Assembly: GCA_001766655.1 (NCBI GenBank) | Contig: MJCC01000004.1 | Coordinates: 67,189-131,188 of the forward strand | DNA: 64,000 nucleotides | Direction: 5' to 3' | Source of the DNA: Phytomonas francai | Taxonomy: Eukaryota > Euglenozoa > Kinetoplastea > Trypanosomatida > Trypanosomatidae | Shown: positions 32,501 through 41,548 of the stretch, one piece after another | Layout: each line of letters starts with the position of its first letter | Numbering within the stretch: the stretch's first letter is position 1 | Notes under the pieces: generated by a model | What the model was told of the DNA's origin: nothing | The model's input: only the letters and a program-made list of their open reading frames with translations | The model's database searches: none | Translations under genes and position numbers: made by a program

Positions 32501-35500
32501 TGGCAGGGTCGTCCTCTTGGGTTGCTCCCGCCAGGTATGCGACCGCGACAGAAGATGTGGTTCGAGACGCCTGAGATGACGCAACTGATGTATATGGGGC
32601 ACCTGCTAGAGAGACCTGTAATCCACGAGGAGGACCCCCGTGTCGCCTTCAATCCCGATTATTGGCAGCGTGAGCTACTCGACATTGTGGACAATCGCGG
32701 CAGTGCCGTTGTCTGTGCGCCGACTTCAGCTGGAAAGACGTTTATTTCCTACTATTGCATGTACAAGGCACTCAAGAAGTCAAATAGGAAAGTGCTGGTG
32801 TATCTCGCCCCCAATCGTGCACTTATCAATCAAGCTGTTGCAGATGTATGCGCTCGCTATGGCTCCAAAAAGTACTCTGATGACACCAAGAATGTGTTTG
32901 GTGTGCATGGCGGCGACGACTACCACCTCTATCTCGATCGGTGTCAGGTCCTCGTAACGTTGCCTGAGGTACTTGAAACAATACTGTTGTCGCCGAAGTA
33001 CACAAAATGGGTTGAGAACCTGAACTACGTCATCCTTGATGAGATACACACGATGGAGAGTAGCGGAAATGGTGATGTCTGGGAGCGGGTGCTCGCGTTG
33101 TTGCCGTGTCCTTTTGTAGCCCTCTCCGCAACATTGGGCGAGACACATCAGCTCTGTGGATGGCTAAACCGTGTGCAGGCTAAGCTTCGGGAACAGCAGC
33201 CACACAAGAAGCGCGATTTCAATGTTTACACTGTTCCTTCATCTGGATCGATTCAACGATGGAATGACATTAAAAAGTACATCTATTTCCCACCGGTAGG
33301 TCAGCAACAGGCATTGAAGAAACTCAAGGCTAAATGCGAGCATCACTACATTCGCGATCTTCACCCGCTGTCCATCTTGACCCTGGATCAACTTCAACGC
33401 GGTTTTCCACCAGATATTTTGCTTGTACCAAGTGAGGTAGTGCAGCTTTATAACGCCATGGTCGCACACTTCCAAAAGACGATTTTGCCAGCATGGTCTA
33501 AAGTTGCGGTGGTACGCAACATCGATGCTCAAATACGGAGCATGAAGCCAGAGGAGTACTTCAAGACAGAGCTCCACATCACACAACAACGTGCCCGGCA
33601 GTATGAGGTAGATGTCAAAAATGCCTTCGTCTATTGGGTTTACCTCACCACGGGTCGGGACGCCGCAGGGTTTGACACTCTGTCTGCGGAGGAGATAAAC
33701 CGCCTAAATGCTGATATGCATAACGTGTGCATGTCTATACTCCACACATTTTCATTCTATCTTCGCGAGGAAGAAGAAAAGCTCGAGAAGTACGCCATAA
33801 ACGCTGTCTTGGCGCAGGAGCAGCAGAACAATAATGTTGTGCCTACCAACAAGGAGGTACATTTCCCGAACACAAAAGGGTTTATCCAGGACAATATTAT
33901 TAACGTACTGCGGGAGTTGAACAGCCGTGATATGGGGCCCACCATAGTTTTCACCTTTGAAAGTGAGAGCTGCGATGACATCGTGAATACGATTGTTAAT
34001 CAACTAGAGCAGGCCGAAGCGGCGTATCGGCAAACCGAGGAGTTTGCACAGTACAGAAGCATGATGGAACGTAAGGCCGCTGCCAAGGAAGCCGCTCGAA
34101 AGCAGCGGGAGTCGAATCTTAAGCAGAAACGCTTGACGACTGATGACGGCGGTGCTGTTGAACGAAGCGAGCGCAACACGGACCTCGACGACGGCGATGA
34201 CGATGAGGACTGCGTAATTCCAGACGTCCTCCCAGAGTTTAGCTTTATCGGGCGCCACTGCACAATGGACCCCGAAACCATCCAAAAAGCGATCGAGGAG
34301 TGCAAAAAGCGTGGAGACACACTTGCTGCGCGTGCAATAAGCCGTGGGGTTGGTATCCACCACGCTGGTGTCAAAGGTAAGTTGCGGCGCCTCATGGAAA
34401 TTCTTTTCCGCCGACGACATTGTGGAGTTATCTGCTCGACTGAGACACTTGCGCTCGGTATCCACAGCCCCTGCCGCTCCGTTGTCCTTGCTGGTGATCA
34501 CGTGTTACTCAATACAACACAGTTTCGTCAGATGATGGGCCGTGCTGGACGGCGTGGCCTCGACTTCCTTGGCCATCTTGTCTTTCTTGGCGTGAGCCTC
34601 AAGAAAATTACTCGGCTCATGACCAGTGGCATGACGGTGATTAAGGGCAACGCACAGATGGATGTGATCTCACAACTGCGTCTCTTGAAACTCCACGACT
34701 TCGCGGAACACCGTGGTCTGAAAAACAGTGATCAATGGAAGGTACGAGTTACAGCAATGGCAGAGCGCCTATTTGTGAATCCGCTCTTCTTTGAGGGACG
34801 TGCCGCAGTTGAGGGAGGAAATATGGAGGGTTTTACAGTTGAGTTGATGCAGATGCTTCTTTGGTTCTTCCAAAAAGAGGGTCTACACTTCAAAGAGTGC
34901 CCTTCTTCCCTGGGGTCTCTCCTGGTGGATGCATTGCACGTATTCCGCAGCGTTAAGGTTGGAGTGGAGGGTATTGCTTTTATCATGATGCTCACCCGTG
35001 GTGTTTTCGTGAATGCCGACTTTCAGAACGAGTTTTCCTTCCTGAATAGCGGTGTTTTTGCGTCCACTAACGACTCGGGCTGCACAGAGGCGCTTGTTGA
35101 ACTACTGGCGTATCTCTTTTCGAAACACAAAATGTGTGGAGGCCAGCTTGAAATTCACCGTTCAGTGCTGAGTGACCCGGTTGTGGTGTCCCTTTGGAAT
35201 AAGAAACGGCGTAGTGGAACTGCACGTCTGCATCGCGTTGTGTTGGCGCCGCTGCGCGCCTGCTGCAAGACGCATTCACCACTGGCCACTGCGCCCGTCT
35301 TCCGTGTTATATCGGCTTTCTATACAGCTTTAGCAGGCACTTTGCAGAAGTCAGTGGAGGATCGGCTGCCGTACATGAGTGCAAAGACAAAGAAAAAAAG
35401 CCCGATCTTCAGCCTTTCCGAGGAGACAATTCCACTGGTGAAGAAGTTGAGGGCCACGGCAGTGCCATTCAAGGCCCGCACTCCTTTTGTGGCCATAAGC

Positions 35501-35995
35501 GGCTGTGGTGACAACTTCGTCAACACTGAGGATCTCATGACGACCCTGCGGAGTGGCCTTTTTTGTGATACTCGATACCTGCCAGTTTTGGACTTCGTTG
35601 ACGGCTGTAGGCACGACGGCGCGCAGGTGCTTATCAACGCCTGCGTCTCGGATTTTGCACGGTGTCGCGCGCAGTTTGATTCATTCCGAACCAACTACCG
35701 CTTCACATTACTGGAGGAATTAAATGGTTTGAATCAGTCTGAGTGCTTTGCTGTTCTGAGCCAAGTAGAGAATCTGCTGACGAACATTACAGGTATCTCT
35801 CGTGGTGAAGAAGCCAAACCGATGAAAGTTCTGGAAGAACTTTTCCCTCAGACGCCAGATGGATATTTTGCGGCTGCGAAGGGAATTCTACATTTTGCCA
35901 AGCACATGCACAACCTCCACTGGCAAATCGAGAAGGACTATTCCGTCGAACAACTGCTCTTAAAGCAGATGGAATCCCGAAAACAAAAAGTATAA
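29516..35995 (+). CDS. DDX60-like Ski2-type DExD/H-box RNA helicase
   Basis: Protein of 2,159 residues. The helicase core has, in order: motif I APTSAGKT (about 1066), motif Ia YLAPNRALINQ, motif II DEIH (about 1174), motif III SAT (about 1202), motif V STETLALGIHSP (about 1640) and motif VI QMMGRAGRRG (about 1672). The wide spacing between motif III and the second RecA domain, the HHAGVKGKLRRLMEILFRR block and the very long flanks match DDX60 rather than Ski2, Mtr4 or Brr2. The N-terminal part (EMFFIDGDSLLMAALSS, about 160) resembles the PIN-like region of DDX60. Residues about 660-715 are acidic then basic, and a coiled, charged segment lies at about 1500-1560. Animal DDX60 is linked to viral-RNA sensing and translation control; the role in a protist is unknown. 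A 12-base tandem repeat encodes TDRATDRAT near residue 745. Confidence 0.85.
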   Translation: MSAHFRELRQLLSEALGVEEFDKISIDEAKPIKRLLALRTIVHNPEESNASIQEEHVNGVLQVICNDVLQYCLKKDKNNQTFLMRSSENSGSTSKLRNVDEVIDEDEVRLLWKFLSTFTEDEDMMALIDRSATKAAVQLHYTITRPKQLDMFVHISATEMFFIDGDSLLMAALSSQQVDWDLMQPLHVLYNAQVLLHRMQRRGAHFHVIFFERTLWFWSKSPQKMFIRENLRETLTAVSESNPSAGLVVKTFESYHCKAFEEYVKHHEPEFFLISDGEQLGSPGPLHKMFDNGDLTLEEAKELKRPYRSIVDDEALGDNVSFYYHCFQTWAMARRITVAYSSRIVSRENALVVFAVTSNSVNFSRALAIDSMAIKAAEGLECEVLLPSLSSESKAVSEDEEVVLREQIIAGAVHAYLNRDGGISARSEQEKQLAQAIVIMAYTMVLLSAELRAQTSEIVAPEVQRFLDDLAPYILQALRYRGFCGGSGGTEHDIYDGHLLAVLVHHLRTTPLSELMDEDGLEDLNYSLQNIFGNEVVLSTDAPLAALPEVILRNSQEFAKEPRLVHELVESLAKRFNVRGHVANQAYPSDFGMANQLEGWALNYPFDDLNDVIDAKGQEEIQRNMTEKNRKRNMKIEAAFVIDATQQAESMGIRGFVKDRLALVVSESDDDSDDEGFVANSDQNGKNGDSNSSKRQKPTQQHHGQRNKKTRSKEDVIREETNLRDANRSVREWYFQVDSAIKSTDRATDRATCKDRTEAISTLSATITRLEQTNLAKGFDPGNARHKSEDSQLKMAMWRLLVETSGMREAEFAFTIEANNDPKKSKPVTRSKLSAATENLYAFNIIEKLVQDCTGIHGGANAVKVSSASANWGKIECLHHATQPPMSYYDAVSYLNWVYLTYVQLHFRLKLMCRTVKLQLDHWKVERERARFAHETPNIDVGIPLFLYCHHKVLALIQTNGLCISVDDIDTVRSALMHFDFPSTYYENMDQSISTWQGRPLGLLPPGMRPRQKMWFETPEMTQLMYMGHLLERPVIHEEDPRVAFNPDYWQRELLDIVDNRGSAVVCAPTSAGKTFISYYCMYKALKKSNRKVLVYLAPNRALINQAVADVCARYGSKKYSDDTKNVFGVHGGDDYHLYLDRCQVLVTLPEVLETILLSPKYTKWVENLNYVILDEIHTMESSGNGDVWERVLALLPCPFVALSATLGETHQLCGWLNRVQAKLREQQPHKKRDFNVYTVPSSGSIQRWNDIKKYIYFPPVGQQQALKKLKAKCEHHYIRDLHPLSILTLDQLQRGFPPDILLVPSEVVQLYNAMVAHFQKTILPAWSKVAVVRNIDAQIRSMKPEEYFKTELHITQQRARQYEVDVKNAFVYWVYLTTGRDAAGFDTLSAEEINRLNADMHNVCMSILHTFSFYLREEEEKLEKYAINAVLAQEQQNNNVVPTNKEVHFPNTKGFIQDNIINVLRELNSRDMGPTIVFTFESESCDDIVNTIVNQLEQAEAAYRQTEEFAQYRSMMERKAAAKEAARKQRESNLKQKRLTTDDGGAVERSERNTDLDDGDDDEDCVIPDVLPEFSFIGRHCTMDPETIQKAIEECKKRGDTLAARAISRGVGIHHAGVKGKLRRLMEILFRRRHCGVICSTETLALGIHSPCRSVVLAGDHVLLNTTQFRQMMGRAGRRGLDFLGHLVFLGVSLKKITRLMTSGMTVIKGNAQMDVISQLRLLKLHDFAEHRGLKNSDQWKVRVTAMAERLFVNPLFFEGRAAVEGGNMEGFTVELMQMLLWFFQKEGLHFKECPSSLGSLLVDALHVFRSVKVGVEGIAFIMMLTRGVFVNADFQNEFSFLNSGVFASTNDSGCTEALVELLAYLFSKHKMCGGQLEIHRSVLSDPVVVSLWNKKRRSGTARLHRVVLAPLRACCKTHSPLATAPVFRVISAFYTALAGTLQKSVEDRLPYMSAKTKKKSPIFSLSEETIPLVKKLRATAVPFKARTPFVAISGCGDNFVNTEDLMTTLRSGLFCDTRYLPVLDFVDGCRHDGAQVLINACVSDFARCRAQFDSFRTNYRFTLLEELNGLNQSECFAVLSQVENLLTNITGISRGEEAKPMKVLEELFPQTPDGYFAAAKGILHFAKHMHNLHWQIEKDYSVEQLLLKQMESRKQKV
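31748..31771 (+). repeat. 12-base tandem duplication inside the helicase gene
   Basis: Two copies of a GC-rich 12-base unit in frame, adding four residues to a charged linker of the DDX60-like protein. Confidence 0.75.
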
Positions 35996-37775
35996 GCTAT
36001 CCGATTGTTTGTTATTATTATTATTTCATAAGAAAGGTTACGTTTATAGGATAATAGCAAGTAATAATTAAAGGAAAGATAGGGTGCGACGAAGCTACCA
36101 TCCCCTACTTCAATCACGCACTTTGTAAAAATATGTTCTTCGCAGAATAATTTCATATTTTGTGAAATCTATAATTAAGGCAATCCTAATTTTGAGCTAA
36201 ATATATGGGCACACGTATTTGTGTATGGATACAGAAAAAGAAAACAGCACCAATCTCATCAGCGGCAAAATCCCTTTGAATTCTGCAATGTGTTCCAAAG
36301 TGCTGCTCCGTTAGATAACTCGCTTCGATTCATAATATCTCAAAAGGGAAAGCTAATATTAGGAAGGAAATCATAAAAATCCACATAACGGAAATAATTA
36401 GAGACTTCACTTTAATAGCGCATCTCTGTTGGTAGGATAGTGTCTGCTAAGAAGATTTTCTCTTTTTCTCTTACATATCCTTTCTTTCGCTTCACGCCTT
36501 TCATATTGTTTTTCATAAATATGCCATGTTGTGTCAGAATGCTCTAAGTGAAACATTTTAGAGGCTTAAATCAGAACCAAAACACATTGGTGCAACAAGA
36601 TGATTTCTATGGCGATACCATGTGCGGATGAGCTTAGGTAAGGCAATAAAATCGAAAGCACGTATTCAGTGGTCTCTTCAGTGTCTACCTGAACTCATGC
36701 TAGGCTGTTTGGATTCATGATTTTAATGCTGGGGCTTACACTGAGAAGTGAAAATAGCATCGTAGAAATGCGGTCCGTATTCCACTTTATTTCGGCAATC
36801 AATGATGTGCTACGACGGCGCATTTCAACAGACTTAAAGGAACACAAAAGGTCATTGTGGAGAAAGGTGTGTAACAAAAAACTATTCTGATACTTTTTTT
36901 TAAAAAGATTCTTTATCATTAATAAGATTGTACTGAATAAAATTCAGCAACTAAGTTGACAGGAATCAATACGTAATGTTATAATTTAATCATAATATAC
37001 TTGCCTCACCGATTTGCGTAGTTTTAGAATTACGCATATGAGGGTGCAACAAATAAGTTCAATATCCAAGAACACAGCAGACTTTGTAATTTTGACTTTT
37101 ATTGCGAAACATCACCAACAAAATGATATAAGACTTCCTTATGGGCAAATCTTCTTGTGTGTGTGTGTGTGTGTGTGCTGCTGGTGGCTGCGCGTGTTGG
37201 ATTTCCGCCTAACAACTTTTCGCTTAGGCAAAAGGATCTGAAAATTTGGCCACACCATTTCGTAGTGCTGCTATTCTTTTTTTATTTCCACCATGGGATT
37301 CTGGGGGTTTTATTTTTTATTTTCTCTTAAAATCACCTTTCCCCGGGGGGCTCTGCCTTTCTTCAAACCTGTTGCCTGAAGAACGTCGCGGGCCCCAGGT
37401 CAAATGCCTACTTTCGTTATTGTTTTAGAGAAGCAATTCTGAAAGCAACGACGTCGAGAAAACGAGGTGGGTCGCTGTTTTTCCCATTGGGCTTACAATT
37501 TTCCCCCTTTTGGAATTCCGCGCAACGGCCTTGGGAGCTGCTTGTAAGGGGGAGACAGACACCCCTGCGCAAGTGTGGATGTGGGGGCAAAAAATGACCA
37601 CTACACAAAAAAAGCTCTTTACAAAAAAGGGAGTGCTAGGGGAGAATAGAAAAGTTTTTTTTTAAGGTGTTTGGAGAATTGTCACGTGAGGCATGTTTAG
37701 AGGTAACGTAAATCATATTACTTTTATCATTTATACTGGAAGATCTATAAAATTGAAACGAAAGGGGGGCTTCAA
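35996..37775. other. Convergent strand-switch region
   Basis: The plus-strand array ends at 35995 and the minus-strand array ends at 37776, so transcription converges here. In kinetoplastids such regions are sites of RNA polymerase II termination. No tRNA, rRNA or other RNA gene is recognisable. Bases 35996-37140 are AT-rich. A (TG)11 run at 37156-37177 is followed by a more GC-rich block (about 37180-37600) with G/C runs and no convincing open frame. Confidence 0.75.
37156..37177. repeat. (TG)11 microsatellite
   Basis: Perfect TG run in the convergent strand-switch region. Confidence 0.95.
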
Positions 37776-39782
37776 TTAGCCGATACTTGTGGAACTTGAG
37801 TCAGAATGCGGACTATCCTTTATACTTGCACGAAGCGTGGCAGAACTGGGCCGGGGCGCTCCAACTGGGAGGGGTAAGCTTTCAGAAAGGAGAGTTTGGA
37901 CGGGCACTGGCAGCGAGAGGATGGCTGATGGGTTTGGTGGGGAAAGTCCTTCGTCAATTTGTGTTCGCGGGAAGGGAGAAACCGACGCCACGTGCGAATC
38001 CAACGCTGTTATGGTTGTCTTTTGCGCTAGTGGCTCGGCCATTGAGGCAATCGGGAAGGTAAACGGTGGAAGAGTAGGTATATTAGTGGGCTCTGAAGGT
38101 TGTGTTTGCGGTGTGGGAGTTGAAATTTCAGGGTATACGTTTGGTCTACGCTGTAGAAGTTCATTTGTCAGCAATGGGGATAAATTCATGTCATGTGCTG
38201 GAGCGATCGACGGAGTGGCTAAGTTTTCCGACGGGGTCGCTTTCTGATATGAGTTGACTCCATTCATTTGAAATGGTTTGAACTGCGCCATTGAATTCAC
38301 TACAGGAGGTTGAAATTGGTCTGAAGGTTGACTTACCTGTCTTTCAGCTGAAAGTAGAGCTCCAGGTAACGAGGTAAGGGCTGCGATAGCTGCAGTGGAC
38401 GTTCTTTGAGTTTGTAACGGCATCTCTGAGACTCGTGTGAATGTAGTTTTGGAGGACAGTGATTCTGATGAGCTTTTATTCGATTTGGTTGCACTTCTAA
38501 GTGAAGATTTGTCAAGTGAGGTGCTCTGGTTGGAGGATGACTTACAAAACCCCGAGTTTGAATATACATTGGAGCTGGAGTCAGCGCTTGATTTCTCTTT
38601 GTTTACCGTAGGCGGAGCAAAAGACGTTGACTCAAGCTGGTCATCCACAGCAGATTGAATAAGAATATTCAATTGTTTATTAAGTACTTGTATTGTGCGA
38701 TCAAGCTCATGGCAAAATTGTTGAACCTGTTTTGAAAGCGTATCCAAGGGAATTTCTAAGGCTTTGTGGTTGACCAACGTGGCGTACGACAAATTCGCTC
38801 CAACGCATTGCAGTTGGAAGAAGACATCATACATTGCAAAGTGGGCTACACTGCCTTTGGTTGGCACGGGGAGTTTGCTAGCAGAATTCTTTTTCAACAT
38901 TGTATCGGCATTTCCGTCTAATTGGCTCGTTGCACCCAAAGTGTTCCCATCTGAAAGTTGATTTGTAATCTGCAAAATAATGTTGCACAGCTTTATAATG
39001 TACACAACGCTCTTTGTAATGCCTGCCTCTAAGTCTGTGAAGTTCCTACTTATTTGAACCCTATTAAGACATGCATGTTCGTCTCGGAGTACTCTTGCGA
39101 TGAAATCGTTGATGGACTGCAGTTGGTATGCTACATTATATTTCAATGTGCACAATAGCGTATTTTCCTTACCTACACGGTGGGTGCCACTTTGACGGCG
39201 ATGTGAAGGGTTCTTCACGTGTGATAGAGACTCCTTTTCCGTTGGATCTCGCACAGTTTTCTTCTCCCCAACTCTATCAACGACAACACGCAGAATATAA
39301 GGCTTACTTCGAACCCTTTCAGATGCAGTCAATTCATGTTCCGATAGATTTCGACTTCTGCCCTTTGACATGTCCTTTGCAAATACATGGCACGCCATTT
39401 TGACATATCCAACCGTTTCGCCAGTGCTTTGATCCTTCATTACACACGTTGCGTACGCTGGAGAAATTTTGTTCGAGGTCATCTCGCACACACAGTTCCA
39501 ACGGACATTACCAAGCCCCTTAAACCTACAACTGCACTGTGTAGGAAGTGAGCGCCTTAGCTCGTCGTCGGTGTACAAAAACTCTGCTACATAACATGTG
39601 TTAAACGTGAAAAAGGTTTCTCGCTTCACGGAGTTGCACATCTCAGGATGCTGTGGAATTATAGTTATTTCTGGAAAATCAAGGAATACGATATGAACTC
39701 CCTCTTCACAACCTTTAGTGACCCTTGGATTCAGGTTGTGGAGTTTCTTTATAAATATTTCAAGGCAATAAATCCTTTCCAT
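37776..39782 (-). CDS. Protein of unknown function (668 residues), C-terminus Pro/Ser-rich
   Basis: Not recognised. The N-terminal 180 residues look folded: MERIYCLEIFIKKLHNL, then VHIVFLDFPEITIIP, RRSLPTQCSCRFKGLGNVRW and GETVGYVKMACHVFAK. Alternating strands ending in a C2-like GxVKM strand could mean a C2-type beta-sandwich, but this is weak. After a basic linker, residues about 215-375 are helical (LQSINDFIARVLRDEHACLN; VNHKALEIPLDTLSKQVQQF), possibly coiled-coil. The last 280 residues are low-complexity, rich in Pro, Ser, Thr and Gln. It is the last gene of the minus-strand array before the strand switch. The length of the frame and codon use support a real gene. Confidence 0.75.
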   Translation of the reverse strand: MERIYCLEIFIKKLHNLNPRVTKGCEEGVHIVFLDFPEITIIPQHPEMCNSVKRETFFTFNTCYVAEFLYTDDELRRSLPTQCSCRFKGLGNVRWNCVCEMTSNKISPAYATCVMKDQSTGETVGYVKMACHVFAKDMSKGRSRNLSEHELTASERVRSKPYILRVVVDRVGEKKTVRDPTEKESLSHVKNPSHRRQSGTHRVGKENTLLCTLKYNVAYQLQSINDFIARVLRDEHACLNRVQISRNFTDLEAGITKSVVYIIKLCNIILQITNQLSDGNTLGATSQLDGNADTMLKKNSASKLPVPTKGSVAHFAMYDVFFQLQCVGANLSYATLVNHKALEIPLDTLSKQVQQFCHELDRTIQVLNKQLNILIQSAVDDQLESTSFAPPTVNKEKSSADSSSNVYSNSGFCKSSSNQSTSLDKSSLRSATKSNKSSSESLSSKTTFTRVSEMPLQTQRTSTAAIAALTSLPGALLSAERQVSQPSDQFQPPVVNSMAQFKPFQMNGVNSYQKATPSENLATPSIAPAHDMNLSPLLTNELLQRRPNVYPEISTPTPQTQPSEPTNIPTLPPFTFPIASMAEPLAQKTTITALDSHVASVSPFPRTQIDEGLSPPNPSAILSLPVPVQTLLSESLPLPVGAPRPSSATLRASIKDSPHSDSSSTSIG

Positions 39783-40062
39783 TTCAATGTTCTTAGGAAT
39801 TGTAAATGTGATCTATTCTTTTTTTACTCAAATGGCTCACCAATATGTATCAAAGGTTAGGAAGTAAACATACAGGTGTATTTATAGCTTTCAGAGGAGA
39901 GAGGTGTTTCGTCTTGGCGATCGCTGTTGATTTTTTTTTTAAGTAAGGGTAAAAAGTGCGTTGAAACAGGGTGAACATTTCACATGTTGCCTTAAGGTTA
40001 GGCACTTTTCTCCTACATGTCACTTTCTTAATAAATTTTTAGCATTGCACAGGGTGCTTTTT

Positions 40063-41337
40063 TCACATATCCTCGCCTGAATTAGGTTTCGAAGTTTTGT
40101 ATTTCCCGCGCCTATACCGTTTGTCAAGAAATTCTTGAGTGCGAACGTTTCGGCCTAAGGTACTGGTTTTCTGCAATATGGAATCTTTTGAAAGCTCCTC
40201 CAGTGTGGGTGTCCGTATCTTGTCACGAAATCGGCCGCGATGTCCCCCTATTTCGCCACGTTTAGGTACATCACCTAAATCAGTACCCGGTTTCATAAAT
40301 TTTTGATGTAGTTGTGCACTAATTGCATCCTGTTTTTCCTGCTCTGAATGTAATTTGTCATTTTTCCTCCGCCGTCTCATTGGGGTCGAGTTTGACGTAG
40401 GGGGCTTAGCTACATCATCATCTAAACGAGGGCGACGAATGATCGATTTTGTGCCGATTTTGCCACGATCAATGTAGGCCCGTCGGTTTATCTCGCGCTC
40501 TTCAACACTCTCCTCCATACTCAGGGCGACCTTGCGGTCAGACTCTTTTGTTTCCTCCTCTCGATCTATGTCTTCCATCGCGGTCGAAAACGCCTGAGAC
40601 TCGTCTGCTTGCAATTGAATGTCTTCCTCATGCGCGCTTGCCATCATTTCTAACAAGCGCTCCTCAGCAAGCCTGCTGCCCTGTGGAGGCTGATACATTG
40701 TTGCCCCAGAGTCCTGGTTCTCAGTGGTGTGATGGGACATCAGTGTCGTCGGAATTTGTGCAATGTTGCCTGCACGATCTTCCAACATCGGAAGCTGCCC
40801 TGCAAAGTTGAGAGGATATGAATTCTTGGACCCTGCCACATACTTGTCCAATTCACGCTCAAGATGCTCACTAAAATTCGCCTGAGGAACGTAGTTAATG
40901 TACTCCATACACTGGAGCCGCTCGCTTGCGCGCTCATACCAGTAAAAAAACTGCCGCTCGTGAAACTCGCGTAACAGATCCAAGTGCTTTTTCTTGAGGA
41001 CCTGCCTACCGTGCGCCAGTTGCTGATCTTCTACTCGTTTTTTTTCCTGCGCCTGCATCTCAAATTCCCACTGCGCTAGCTGGGATGCTTTGGTAATGTT
41101 GTACTTATATATGTATTCATTTGTGTTAACACGAAAGGACTCTAACCATTGGCGCTTGTACACTTTGCGAAGATGTTCAAACTGCGCTTCATGCACATTG
41201 CGCCAAATCTCGTTTTGCTTCCACATCCAATGACGATATGGGGTGAGAAACCCGGTCATTTTGCGCCCATTCTCTGACTTAGAAGGGAGGTTGTAGTATG
41301 GCCGATATTGCCTTCTAAGAGAAAAAGTTTGCCTCAT
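40063..41337 (-). CDS. Probable mitochondrial ribosomal small-subunit protein mS26
   Basis: Protein of 424 residues. The N-terminus (MRQTFSLRRQYRPYY) is basic and free of acidic residues, as in mitochondrial proteins. Residues about 30-195 form long charged helices rich in Trp, Tyr, Arg and Gln (YRHWMWKQNEIWRNVHEAQF; LLREFHERQFFYWYERASER). They are followed by FSEHLERELD and a short extended end (SYPLNFAGQLPML). Human MRPS26 has the same order: long helices, then a conserved LEARVEAALD-type helix and an extended tail. The second half here is an acidic then Arg/Lys-rich extension not seen in the human protein. mS26 is a known part of kinetoplastid mitoribosomes, which supports the call. The match is by architecture and a few residues, so it stays a probable assignment. 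Confidence 0.5.
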   Translation of the reverse strand: MRQTFSLRRQYRPYYNLPSKSENGRKMTGFLTPYRHWMWKQNEIWRNVHEAQFEHLRKVYKRQWLESFRVNTNEYIYKYNITKASQLAQWEFEMQAQEKKRVEDQQLAHGRQVLKKKHLDLLREFHERQFFYWYERASERLQCMEYINYVPQANFSEHLERELDKYVAGSKNSYPLNFAGQLPMLEDRAGNIAQIPTTLMSHHTTENQDSGATMYQPPQGSRLAEERLLEMMASAHEEDIQLQADESQAFSTAMEDIDREEETKESDRKVALSMEESVEEREINRRAYIDRGKIGTKSIIRRPRLDDDVAKPPTSNSTPMRRRRKNDKLHSEQEKQDAISAQLHQKFMKPGTDLGDVPKRGEIGGHRGRFRDKIRTPTLEELSKDSILQKTSTLGRNVRTQEFLDKRYRRGKYKTSKPNSGEDM

Positions 41338-41548
41338 TGAAAATTTCTGTGTTCAGATAAGTAAAAATCTTGCTGAATGGATGGAAGGTTCATTATACGC
41401 AGAGGTACATATCGAATTATCTATCTATATCGATAGATAGATAAAGAGAGAGAGGGGGGTAGCATTTTCCCCTCAACAGTAACACGAAACCTATTCGTTA
41501 TTAAATCAATACTCCATCACTCGAGAATGGCAAACTTTGTGCATAGTT

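Noticed and set aside
37787..38247. Plus-strand frames of 91 and 152 codons
   Set aside because: Antisense to the Pro/Ser-rich end of the 668-residue protein gene.
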